Part shown: positions 7,475 through 16,500 of the stretch, in pieces
Position numbering within the stretch: position 1 is the first letter of the stretch
Layout of the letters: every line of letters begins with the position of its first letter
Origin: Allorhodoferax sp032337135
GTDB taxonomy: Bacteria; Pseudomonadota; Gammaproteobacteria; Burkholderiales; Burkholderiaceae_C
Assembly: GCF_032337135.1 (NCBI RefSeq)
Contig: NZ_JAVXZZ010000001.1
Coordinates: 186,001 to 250,000 of the forward strand
DNA: 64,000 nt
Direction of reading: 5' to 3'
Notes under the pieces: generated by a model
Databases searched by the model: none
Seen by the model: only the letters and a program-made list of their open reading frames with translations
What the model was told of the DNA's origin: nothing
Program-made: the position numbers and the translations under genes

Positions 7475-8785
7475 ATGAAACTGTCTGACAACAAAGCGAC
7501 CATGTCGTTCGCCAACGGTGCCCCCAGCATCGAATTGCCGATCTACCACGGCAACATCGGCCCGGATGTGATCGACATCCGCAAGCTGTATGCCCAGACC
7601 GGCATGTTCACCTACGATCCGGGCTTCCTGTCCACGGCGTCCTGCCAGTCCGCCATCACCTACATCGACGGCGACAAGGGTGAACTGCTGCACCGCGGCT
7701 ACCCCATCGAGCAGCTCGCCACCCAGTGCGACTACCTCGACACCTGCTACCTGCTGCTCAACGGCGACCTGCCCAACGCAACCGAACGCAACGACTTCCA
7801 CAAGCTCGTGATCAACCACACCATGGTCAACGAGCAGATGCAGTTCTTCCTGCGTGGCTTCCGCCGCGACGCACACCCCATGGCCGTGCTGACCGGTCTG
7901 GTGGGCGCCCTGTCGGCCTTCTACCATGACAGCACCGACATCAACAACCCCGAGCACCGCCGCATCGCCGCGATCCGCCTGATCGCCAAGATGCCCACGC
8001 TCGTGGCCATGGCCTACAAGTACGGCATGGGCCAACCCTACATGTACCCCCGCAATGAACTGTCCTACGCAGGCAACTTCCTGCGCATGATGTTCGGCAC
8101 CCCCTGCGAGGACTACAAGGTCAACCCCGTGATCGAAAAGGCGATGGACCGCATCTTCATCCTGCACGCTGACCACGAGCAGAATGCCTCCACCTCCACC
8201 GTGCGTCTGTGCGGTTCTTCTGGCACCAATCCGTTTGCCGCCATCGCCGCGGGTGTGGCCTGCCTGTGGGGCCCTGCCCACGGTGGTGCCAACGAAGCAT
8301 GCCTGAACATGCTCGAAGAGATCCAGGCCAACGGTGGCGTGGCCAAGGTTGGCCAGTTCATGGAACAGGTGAAGGACAAGAACTCCGGCGTCAAGCTCAT
8401 GGGCTTCGGTCACCGCGTGTACAAGAACTACGACCCCCGCGCCAAGCTCATGCAGGAAACCTGCAACGAAGTGCTTGCTGCCCTGGGCCTGGAAAACGAC
8501 CCGCTGTTCAAGCTGGCCAAGCAGCTCGAAAAGATCGCCCTGGAAGACGACTACTTCGTGCAGCGCAAGCTCTACCCCAACGTGGACTTCTACTCTGGCA
8601 TCGTGCAGCGCGCCATCGGTATTCCGGTCAGCCTGTTCACCGGTATCTTCGCCCTGGCCCGTACCGTGGGCTGGATTGCCCAGCTCAACGAAATGCTGGC
8701 CGACCCCGAGTACAAGATCGGCCGTCCCCGCCAGCTGTTCAGCGGCAACGTCAAGCGCGACATCAAGCCCATCGACCAGCGCTGA
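7475..8785 (+). CDS. gltA: Citrate synthase (type II)
   Basis: 436 residues; condenses acetyl-CoA with oxaloacetate. Visible landmarks are the N-terminal beta domain (NKATMSFANGAPSIELPIYHGNIGPDVIDIRKLY), cited here only by its ends, the histidine motifs WGPAHGGANEACL and GFGHRVYKNYDPRA, and YFVQRKLYPNVDFYSG near the C-terminus. Length and motifs fit the hexameric, NADH-sensitive Gram-negative type. AAAGGTG precedes the ATG. A strong terminator follows, closing the sdh-gltA unit. Confidence 0.98.
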   Translation: MKLSDNKATMSFANGAPSIELPIYHGNIGPDVIDIRKLYAQTGMFTYDPGFLSTASCQSAITYIDGDKGELLHRGYPIEQLATQCDYLDTCYLLLNGDLPNATERNDFHKLVINHTMVNEQMQFFLRGFRRDAHPMAVLTGLVGALSAFYHDSTDINNPEHRRIAAIRLIAKMPTLVAMAYKYGMGQPYMYPRNELSYAGNFLRMMFGTPCEDYKVNPVIEKAMDRIFILHADHEQNASTSTVRLCGSSGTNPFAAIAAGVACLWGPAHGGANEACLNMLEEIQANGGVAKVGQFMEQVKDKNSGVKLMGFGHRVYKNYDPRAKLMQETCNEVLAALGLENDPLFKLAKQLEKIALEDDYFVQRKLYPNVDFYSGIVQRAIGIPVSLFTGIFALARTVGWIAQLNEMLADPEYKIGRPRQLFSGNVKRDIKPIDQR

Positions 8786-8806
8786 TCCTGTCCGCAGCGG
8801 ACACCC

Positions 8807-8833
8807 GAAAAACCGGCTTTGGCCGGTTTTTTC
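8807..8833 (+). terminator. Rho-independent terminator after gltA
   Basis: GAAAAACCGGC pairs with GCCGGTTTTTC across a 4-base loop and ends in a T-run, 22 bases after the gltA stop. Confidence 0.9.
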
Positions 8834-8936
8834 ATGCCTGCCCGGATTCGTCACCAGCCATCGTGCAATACGATGGCTAGGCAATTTTCTGACGGATAAT
8901 CCGAACAATCATCGCCAAAGTCGATTACCCGCCGCC

Positions 8937-9872
8937 ATGCTGACCCCCGCAAGCACGCCCACACGCCGCCTGGACCTCACGTCCATGCAACTGTTCGTGG
9001 CCGTGTGCGAGGAAGGCTCGATCGCCCGTGCGGCACAGCGCGAACACCTGGCAGCTTCCGCCGTGAGCAAGCGCTTGTCGGACCTGGAAAGCAGCGTCGA
9101 CACCGCGCTGCTGTACCGCCATGCGCGCGGGGTGGACCTCACCCCAGCCGGGGAAACCTTTCTGCACCACGCCCGCACCGTGCTCTTCAACATGGACCGG
9201 CTGCAGGTCGACCTGGATGAATACGCTGCGGGCATCAAGGGCCATGTGCGCGTGCACGCCAACATCTCGGCCATCGTACAGTTCCTGCCCGAAGACCTGG
9301 CTTCCTTCAGCCGCGCCCATGGGCAAATCAAGATCGACCTGCAGGAACACGTCAGCACCGACATCGCCCGCGCCGTGGCCGAGGGACAGGCCGACCTTGG
9401 CATCGCGCATGTCGCCCAGCCGCTGCGTGACCTCGTCACGCAGCCCTACCGCAAGGACCGACTGGTCGTCGTGGTGCCTGCACAGCACCCACTGGCCGAG
9501 AACGACGCAGTGGACTTTGCCCAGACGCTCGACTACGACCACGTGGGCCTGCACAGCAACAGCGCCCTGTACCTGGCCATGCGCCGCGCTGCCACGCAGG
9601 CCAACAAGCCATTGCGGCTGCGCATCCAGGTCACGGGGCTGGACGCCATGTGCCGCATGGTGCAGGCAGGCTTGGGCATTGGGCTGCTGCCCGACCGGGC
9701 CTTTGCCCTACTGGGCTCCGGCATGGGCGCCCTGCGGGCCGTGGCACTCACCGACCCTTGGGCCGAGCGCACCCTGCAGCTCGTGGCCCGCAACTTCGGC
9801 ACCTTGCCACTCACCGCCCGCATGCTGGTGGAGCACCTGCAGCAATCCAGCCGCTCCCATTTCGATAGCTGA
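8937..9872 (+). CDS. LysR-family transcriptional regulator
   Basis: 311 residues with an N-terminal winged helix-turn-helix (MQLFVAVCEEGSIARAAQRE, AASAVSKRLSDLE) and a C-terminal LysR substrate-binding domain (two alpha/beta lobes, IKGHVRVHANISAIVQFLP onward). A start at the internal ATG 8982 (MQLF) is also possible and would give the more usual N-terminus. Its effector is unknown. It sits between gltA and leuC, in the same direction as leuC; a link to leucine or 2-oxoacid metabolism is only suggested by position. A partial dispersed element supplies its stop codon. Confidence 0.9.
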   Translation: MLTPASTPTRRLDLTSMQLFVAVCEEGSIARAAQREHLAASAVSKRLSDLESSVDTALLYRHARGVDLTPAGETFLHHARTVLFNMDRLQVDLDEYAAGIKGHVRVHANISAIVQFLPEDLASFSRAHGQIKIDLQEHVSTDIARAVAEGQADLGIAHVAQPLRDLVTQPYRKDRLVVVVPAQHPLAENDAVDFAQTLDYDHVGLHSNSALYLAMRRAATQANKPLRLRIQVTGLDAMCRMVQAGLGIGLLPDRAFALLGSGMGALRAVALTDPWAERTLQLVARNFGTLPLTARMLVEHLQQSSRSHFDS

Positions 9873-9879
9873 TTGCGCA
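9859..9879 (-). repeat. Dispersed 28-bp element, shortened copy
   Basis: On the minus strand TGCGCAATCAGCTATCGAAAT, a shortened form lacking several central bases. It contains the TGA stop of the LysR gene (9870-9872). Confidence 0.45.
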
Positions 9880-9943
9880 ATATCCACGGGGGCCACTCAC
9901 CAATTTCATCCACTTTTCTCACGTAGCACACAGGAAACGCACC

Positions 9944-11365
9944 ATGGGACGCACCCTTTACGACAAGATCTGGGACGAGCACGTCGTCCACACCGAAGAG
10001 GACGGCACCTCCGTCCTCTACATCGACCGCCATCTGGTGCATGAAGTGACCAGCCCGCAGGCCTTCGAAGGACTGCGCGAAGCCGGGCGCAAGCTCTGGC
10101 GCGTGAGCTCGGTGGTGGCCACGGCCGACCACAACACCCCCACCACCGGCTGGGAGCTGGGCTACGACGGCATTTCCGACCCGATCAGCAAGGAACAGAT
10201 CACCACGCTGGACAGCAACATCCAGGAATTCGGTGCCGCCGCGTTCTTCCCCTTCATGCACAAGCGCCAGGGCATCGTCCACGTCATGGGCCCGGAAAAC
10301 GGTGCCACGCTGCCAGGCATGACCGTGGTGTGCGGCGACAGCCACACCTCCACCCATGGCGCCTTCGGTGCGCTGGCGCATGGCATCGGCACCAGTGAGG
10401 TCGAGCACGTCATGGCCACGCAGACCCTGCTGGCCAAGAAGGCCAAGAACATGCTCGTCAAGGTGGAAGGCACCTTGGCACCGGGCGTGACCCCGAAGGA
10501 CGTGGTGCTGGCAATCATCGGCAAGATCGGTACCGCGGGCGGCACCGGCTACACCATCGAGTTCGCGGGCTCGGTGTTCCGTGCCATGAGCATGGAAGGC
10601 CGCATGACGGTGTGCAACATGGCCATCGAAGGCGGCGCCCGCGCCGGCCTGGTGGCGGTGGACGACAAGACCATCGAGTACGTGAAGGGCCGCCCGCTGG
10701 CGCCCACCGGTGTGGAGTGGGACCAGGCCGTGGCCTACTGGCGCACCCTGCATTCCGACCCCGACGCCCATTTCGACGCGGTAGTCGAACTCGACGGCAG
10801 CCAGATCCTGCCGCAAGTCACCTGGGGCACCTCGCCCGAGATGGTGCTGGGTGTGGACGCGTCCGTGCCCGACCCCGACAAGGAGAAGGACGCCAACAAG
10901 CGCGGTGCCATGGAGCGGGCACTCACCTACATGAATCTGCAGCCAGGCAAGGCCCTGACCGACATCACCGTGGACAAGGTGTTCATCGGCTCCTGCACCA
11001 ACAGCCGCATCGAGGACATGCGCGAAGCCGCCGCCGTGGTGAAGAAGCTGGGCCAGAAAGTGGCCAAGAACGTCAAGTTGGCCATGGTGGTTCCCGGCTC
11101 GGGTCTGGTCAAGGCCCAGGCAGAAGCCGAAGGACTGCACGAGATCTTCAAGGCCGCCGGTTTCGAGTGGCGCGAACCGGGCTGCTCCATGTGCCTGGCC
11201 ATGAACGCCGACCGCCTGGAGCCGGGCGAGCGCTGCGCTTCCACCAGCAACCGCAACTTCGAAGGCCGCCAGGGCGCCGGTGGGCGCACCCACCTGGTGA
11301 GCCCCGCCATGGCCGCCGCTGCCGCCATCCACGGCCACTTCGTGGACGTACGTCGTTTCGCCTGA
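9944..11365 (+). CDS. leuC: 3-isopropylmalate dehydratase large subunit
   Basis: 473 residues; with LeuD isomerises 2- to 3-isopropylmalate in leucine synthesis. The 4Fe-4S cysteines are in VFIGSCTNSRIED and GCSMCLAMN, and CGDSHTSTHGAFG is the third conserved block. AGGA lies eight bases before the ATG. LeuD follows after a small lipoprotein gene. Confidence 0.97.
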   Translation: MGRTLYDKIWDEHVVHTEEDGTSVLYIDRHLVHEVTSPQAFEGLREAGRKLWRVSSVVATADHNTPTTGWELGYDGISDPISKEQITTLDSNIQEFGAAAFFPFMHKRQGIVHVMGPENGATLPGMTVVCGDSHTSTHGAFGALAHGIGTSEVEHVMATQTLLAKKAKNMLVKVEGTLAPGVTPKDVVLAIIGKIGTAGGTGYTIEFAGSVFRAMSMEGRMTVCNMAIEGGARAGLVAVDDKTIEYVKGRPLAPTGVEWDQAVAYWRTLHSDPDAHFDAVVELDGSQILPQVTWGTSPEMVLGVDASVPDPDKEKDANKRGAMERALTYMNLQPGKALTDITVDKVFIGSCTNSRIEDMREAAAVVKKLGQKVAKNVKLAMVVPGSGLVKAQAEAEGLHEIFKAAGFEWREPGCSMCLAMNADRLEPGERCASTSNRNFEGRQGAGGRTHLVSPAMAAAAAIHGHFVDVRRFA

Positions 11366-11384
11366 ATTCCTTGAGGAGACCGTC

Positions 11385-11516
11385 ATGAAAACCCTCGTTA
11401 CTGCCACCGTGCTGACCGCCCTGTTCGCCCTGGGCGGCTGCAACACCGTCAAGGGCATCGGCCAGGACCTGCAGAAGGCCGGCGAGAAGATCGAAGACGT
11501 CGCCAAGAAAAAGTGA
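11385..11516 (+). CDS. Entericidin A/B-like small lipoprotein
   Basis: 43 residues. MKTLVTATVLTALFALGGC is a lipoprotein signal with lipobox LGGC and the acylated cysteine at residue 19. The mature part is NTVKGIGQDLQKAGEKIEDVAKKK, matching the short amphipathic helix of the entericidin (EcnA/EcnB) family. GAGGAG precedes the ATG. It lies between leuC (19 bases upstream) and leuD (7 bases downstream), so it is cotranscribed with leucine genes. Entericidins were described as a toxin/antidote pair of membrane lipoproteins; only one member is present here and its activity is unknown. Confidence 0.85.
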   Translation: MKTLVTATVLTALFALGGCNTVKGIGQDLQKAGEKIEDVAKKK

Positions 11517-11523
11517 GAACCCC

Positions 11524-12177
11524 ATGAAAGCCTTCACCATTCACTCCGGGCTCGTCGCCCCCATGGACCGTGAGAACGTCGACACCGACGCCATCATCCC
11601 CAAGCAATTCCTCAAGTCGATCCGCAAGACCGGCTTCGGCCCCAACCTGTTCGACGAATGGCGCTACCTGGACCAGCCCGGCCAGCCCGGCGTGCCCGAG
11701 AGCGCGCGCCAGCCCAACCCCGACTTCGTGCTGAACCAGCCACGCTACAAGGGGGCCAGCATCCTGATCGCGCGCAAGAACTTCGGCTGCGGGTCGAGCC
11801 GCGAACACGCCCCCTGGGCGCTGGAGCAGTATGGTTTCCGCGCCATCATTGCGCCCAGCTTTGCCGACATCTTCTTCAGCAACTGCTTCAAGAACGGCCT
11901 GCTGCCCATCGTGCTGCCCGAGGCCACCGTGGCCCAGCTGTTCGACGAAGTGCACGCCTTCCCCGGCTACCAGCTCACCATCGACCTGGAGCGCCAGCGC
12001 ATCGTGCGCGCACAGGGCGAGGAGATTGCGTTCGACGTGCTGCCCTTCCGCAAGTACTGCCTGCTCAACGGCTTTGACGACATCGGCCTGACCCTGCGCC
12101 ACGCCGACAAGATCAAGGCCTTCGAAGCCGAGCGCCTGGCCACCAAGCCCTGGCTGGCGCACCAGATGATCGGCTGA
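11524..12177 (+). CDS. leuD: 3-isopropylmalate dehydratase small subunit
   Basis: 217 residues of the aconitase swivel-domain family, partner of LeuC. Landmarks: MDRENVDTDAIIPKQFLK near the N-terminus and FGCGSSREHAPWAL, the substrate-binding loop. The stop is followed by 69 bases containing a copy of the dispersed element before leuB. Confidence 0.97.
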   Translation: MKAFTIHSGLVAPMDRENVDTDAIIPKQFLKSIRKTGFGPNLFDEWRYLDQPGQPGVPESARQPNPDFVLNQPRYKGASILIARKNFGCGSSREHAPWALEQYGFRAIIAPSFADIFFSNCFKNGLLPIVLPEATVAQLFDEVHAFPGYQLTIDLERQRIVRAQGEEIAFDVLPFRKYCLLNGFDDIGLTLRHADKIKAFEAERLATKPWLAHQMIG

Positions 12178-12216
12178 CCTTTCACCCTGTTTTTTGCATC
12201 CAGCCCGCATAAATAC

Positions 12217-12244
12217 TGCGTAAGCAGCTCACCTTTTTATAGCA
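12217..12244 (+). repeat. Dispersed 28-bp element, before leuB
   Basis: TGCGTAAGCAGCTC then ACCTTTTTATAGCA, ending two bases before the leuB ATG at 12247. It occupies the place where a ribosome binding site would be expected. Confidence 0.75.
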
Positions 12245-12246
12245 TC

Positions 12247-13317
12247 ATGAAAATTGCAGTTCTTCCCGGTGATGGCATCGGTACCGAAATCGTGGCCGAA
12301 GCGGTCAAGGTCCTCAACGTATTGGGCCTCCCGTTTGAGATGGAACAGGCCCTCGTAGGCGGTGCCGCCTACGAGGCCCATGGCCACCCCCTGCCCGAGT
12401 CCACCCTGAAGCTGGCCATGGACTCCGACGCCGTGCTGTTCGGCGCGGTGGGCGACTGGAAATACGACAAGCTCGACCGCCCGCTGCGCCCCGAGCAAGC
12501 CATCCTGGGCCTGCGCAAACACATGGGCCTGTTCGCCAACTTCCGCCCCGCCATCTGCTACGAACAGCTGGTCGGTGCCTCCAGCCTCAAGCCCGAGCTC
12601 ATCGCCGGGCTGGACATCCTGATCATCCGCGAGCTCACCGGCGACATCTACTTCGGCCAGCCCCGTGGCCGCCGTACCGCCGTGGACGGCCACTTCCCCG
12701 GCGCCGAGGAAGCGTTCGACACCATGCGCTACTCCAAGCCCGAGATCGAGCGCATCGCCCACGTCGCCTTCCAGGCCGCTCGCAAGCGCAACAAGAAGGT
12801 CACCAGCGTGGACAAGGCCAACGTGCTGGAGACCTTCCAGTTCTGGAAAGACGTGGTCACCGACGTGGGCCAGCAGTACCCCGACGTCGAACTCGACCAC
12901 ATGTACGTGGACAACGCCGCCATGCAGCTGGTCAAGGCCCCCAAGCGCTTTGACGTGGTGGTCACCGGCAACATGTTCGGCGACATCCTCTCGGACGAAG
13001 CCTCCATGCTGACCGGCTCCATCGGCATGCTGCCGTCGGCCTCGCTCAACGCACAAGGCCAGGGCCTGTACGAGCCCAGCCACGGCAGCGCGCCGGACAT
13101 CGCGGGCAAGGGCATTGCCAACCCGCTGGCCACGATCCTGTCGGCCGCCATGATGCTGCGCTTCAGCCTGAACCAGGAAGCGGCCGCCCAACGCATCGAA
13201 GCCGCCGTGCAGAAGGTGCTGGAGCAAGGCTTGCGCACGCCCGACATCTACAGCCAAGGCACCACCAAGGTCAGCACCCGCGAGATGGGCGACGCGGTGG
13301 TCAAGGCGCTGGCGTAG
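12247..13317 (+). CDS. leuB: 3-isopropylmalate dehydrogenase
   Basis: 356 residues; NAD-dependent oxidative decarboxylation of 3-isopropylmalate. Visible: MKIAVLPGDGIGTEI at the N-terminus, RELTGDIYFGQPRGR, the catalytic lysine in VTSVDKANVLE and the metal/substrate block DVVVTGNMFGDILSDEASM, then EPSHGSAPDIAGKGIANPLA. No strong Shine-Dalgarno is seen because the repeat element fills that position. Confidence 0.97.
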   Translation: MKIAVLPGDGIGTEIVAEAVKVLNVLGLPFEMEQALVGGAAYEAHGHPLPESTLKLAMDSDAVLFGAVGDWKYDKLDRPLRPEQAILGLRKHMGLFANFRPAICYEQLVGASSLKPELIAGLDILIIRELTGDIYFGQPRGRRTAVDGHFPGAEEAFDTMRYSKPEIERIAHVAFQAARKRNKKVTSVDKANVLETFQFWKDVVTDVGQQYPDVELDHMYVDNAAMQLVKAPKRFDVVVTGNMFGDILSDEASMLTGSIGMLPSASLNAQGQGLYEPSHGSAPDIAGKGIANPLATILSAAMMLRFSLNQEAAAQRIEAAVQKVLEQGLRTPDIYSQGTTKVSTREMGDAVVKALA

Positions 13318-13423
13318 GCCTACCTGTGCAGGTCCCGTTGGCACCCGTCGCCACGGGATCTGCACCCCCTTGCCGCCATTTCTAGAGGCAGTTGGCCGCA
13401 ACCCACGGGGAAACGAGACCAAA

Positions 13424-13443
13424 CTGCTTCCATTTTTATAGCA
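13424..13443 (+). repeat. Dispersed element, 3' half copy
   Basis: CTGCTTCCATTTTTATAGCA resembles the second half of the copy before leuB. It lies in the 236-base gap between leuB and the hybrid kinase, which otherwise holds only a possible -10 box (TATACT, 13490-13495). Confidence 0.4.
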
Positions 13444-13524
13444 ATCCGACACCTCCCACACCCACTGGACGAATCCTAGCGAGGCCTTCTATACTGCCCC
13501 GTCCCAACGGATAGAGGAGGCTGT

Positions 13525-13560
13525 CGTGGACCCAGACGCGCCAGAAGCTGCCCATGCCTA
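13525..13560 (+). CDS. Possible 11-residue upstream ORF before the hybrid kinase
   Basis: GTG at 13525 has a strong ribosome binding site (GAGGAGG, 13514-13520). It opens an 11-codon frame (V/MDPDAPEAAHA) ending in TAG at 13558-13560. The kinase ATG at 13554 lies inside the last codons, so the kinase may be translated by coupling to this ORF. No better-placed Shine-Dalgarno exists for the kinase start. Whether the peptide is made is unknown. Confidence 0.35.
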
Positions 13561-16500
13561 GGCTGCGCATGTCCCTGTGGGTGGCCATCGGCGCGCCCTT
13601 CTTTGCGCTGCTGTTCCTGACCGCCACGCTGCAGGTCCAACACCAAGCCGACGAGACAAGGCGCGAACTCGACCTTGCCAGCCAGCACGTACTGGATGCC
13701 TTGGGTACCAACACCCGCAACAGCCTGCAGGAGTTCCTGGGCGAACCCTTTCGGATCCAACGCAGCATTGGAGACGCCATTGGCCGCCACGGCTTGTATA
13801 CCCGATCCAACATAGGCACCGTCACTGAGTACATACTGGGCCAGTACCAGGATCTCTATCGGGAGCAGCGACACATCAGCGTGATGAGCTTCGGCAGTGA
13901 GTCGGGCGACTATGGCGGCATCCGCCGCGAGGACACTGCGCCCGGAACACCCGACCGCTTTAACCTGATGCGCAAGGACCGCACCACGGGCAACGTCCTG
14001 CGCATCTTTGACGGCCCGTCACTGCGTACCCCCTTGCGCGCTCGCTTCGACGCCTACGATCCCCGGCATCGCCCGTGGTACCGTCCCGCGGCCGACAGCG
14101 GTCGTGCTTTGTGGTCTGCGATCTATGCCAACTACGACGAGCAGGCAGAGATCACCATCTCGGCTACGTCGCCGGTACGTAGGAATGGCCACCTGATCGG
14201 CGTCGTCGAGGCTGATGTCAAACTCGATGGCATCAACCGATTTCTGCGCGAAGAGCCCTTGCTACGTAACGGCGTTGTCGCCATCGTTGACCCGGAAGGC
14301 CGCCTCGTTGCCCACTCGCTGCCGGGGTCGGTGGTTGCCGATGGGAGCGGGCGCAGTGCGCGTGCACAGCGTATGCTGATCGATGAAAGCCCGAGCGCCG
14401 TATTGCGTGCGACCGCACCGTGGGTCATGGGTGAGCAAGCGCTACGTGAAGTCAGCTTTTCCGTGCGCCAGGACGGCTCGCGATATTTTGGGCGCGTCAC
14501 ACCGTATGACGACCCCGCCGGCATCCACTGGCGCATTGTGAGCCTGATGCCCGAATCGGATCTATTGGGCGATGCCCCAACCGGCCGTGGTTTCAATGCA
14601 GTGTCCTTGCTGTTGGCGACTCTGGGCGCGGTCTGCGGCGTGCTCCTGGTGCGCATCATCTCGCGCCCCCTCGAAGGCGTTGCGAAGGCCGCCAATGCCC
14701 TGTCGCTGGGGGATGTGCAAGCGGTCTTGCCTGAAGACGGCCTGCTGGAAGAAACCAATGATCTGGCCCGCGCCTTCAACAGCATGGCGCGGCGCTTGCA
14801 AGACTCCTTCACCGAACTCAGGGATCAGAAGCGTCGACTCGACCGCAGCGTACAGGAAAACCGCGCCTTGTTGCTCGCAGTGCCAGAGTACATGACCATT
14901 TCGCTGCTTGAAACCGGTGAACTCCTGGAAGTCAATCCCGGGTTTGAGGAATTGACCGGCTGGTCGCGGGAAGAGGCGATCGGGCGCACGACACCTGAGC
15001 TGGGCATTCTTTCCGTGGCGGAACGGGCACGGATCACCTCCGCCTTGCGTGCCCAAGGTGGTCAGGTCCGTGGCCTTTCAACCCAACTGTGCCATCGCGA
15101 TGGGCACACATTCGACGTCTTGGCCTCGCTGGCCATCTACGAAGTCGGCTGGCGCCAGTACCTGGTCGCAATTGCCAGGGACATGACTGAAGCCAACCAG
15201 CGCGAAGCCGCGTTGCGGGCCACGGACCAGCGGCTCTCCGACCTGATCCAGACCGTGCAGGGAATTGTCTGGGAAGCCGACGCCACCACCTTCACCTTCA
15301 CTTTCATCAGCCAGCAAGCCGAGCGCATGTTGGGATTTGCCACCTCGGACTGGCTGACGCCGGGCTTCTGGGTTGAGCACCTGCACCCGGACGACCGCTC
15401 CTGGGCCCCCTCTTTCTGTGCCTCCTGCACGGGGCGGTTGGAGGCGCACGATTTCGAATACCGCTTCATCGCCAAAGATGGGCGCACGGTCTGGCTGCAC
15501 GACATCGTCACGGTAGTGAGTGAAAACGGGCAACCGCGCTGGTTGCGTGGCTTGATGGTGGACATAACCACCCAGAAGGTCCAACAGCAGGCACTGAGTG
15601 ACTCGCAAGCCCGATGGGCCCAGATGTTCGCCGCCTTGCCCGACTATGCCTGCATCACCCGTGTAACCGATGGGGAGATCATCGACGTCAACCCCAGCTT
15701 TGAACGCATCACCGGCTGGCAGCGTGACGAAGCCATCGGCCGCACCACGTTGGCCCTGGGGATATGGACAAACCTGCAAGACCGTGAGCGCTACCTGGAC
15801 CAGTTGCAGCGGCAATCGGTGCTGCATGACTTCGAAGGCCTGCTGACTACCCGCTCAGGTGAAAAACGCATCATGATCATCTCGGCCGCCATCGTGCATT
15901 CTGGTGATGGCGATCTCCTGATCTCAATCGCACGCGATGCAACGCAACAGCGCCAGCAAGAAATCGCCATACGCCATTCCAATGCGATGCACCAGGCCTT
16001 GTTTCACGCCATGCCAGAGTATGTTGCGATCTCGGAGCTCGCCACGGGAAAGCTGCTGGAAGTCAGCCGGGGCTTCGAAGTTATGTCTGGCTGGACACGC
16101 CGCGCAGCGTTGGGTCGCACATCCATAGAACTGGGCATCATCAGCGCAGAGTTCCGAGAAACCATCAAGCGCGAGCTGCGCGCCGCGAACGGCCAAGTAC
16201 AGCGTTTGGAAGGTCACATTCGGCGCAAGGACGGAGTCGTGCTGGATGCGGTTGCGTCATTTGCGGCCTATGAGGTGGACGGTCAGCAATACCTCGCGAC
16301 CATCGCGTCCGACGTCACCGACGAACGCCGGCGTGAAGCTGAATTACGCGACTCCCAGTCGCGCTGGGCGCAGATGTTCACGGCCCTCCCCTATTACGCC
16401 TGCATCACCCGCATGGTGGATGCCACGATCATCGACATCAACCCCAGCTTCGAGCGCATTACGGGCTGGAGCCGCGATCAGGTAATTGGGAAGACGGCAG

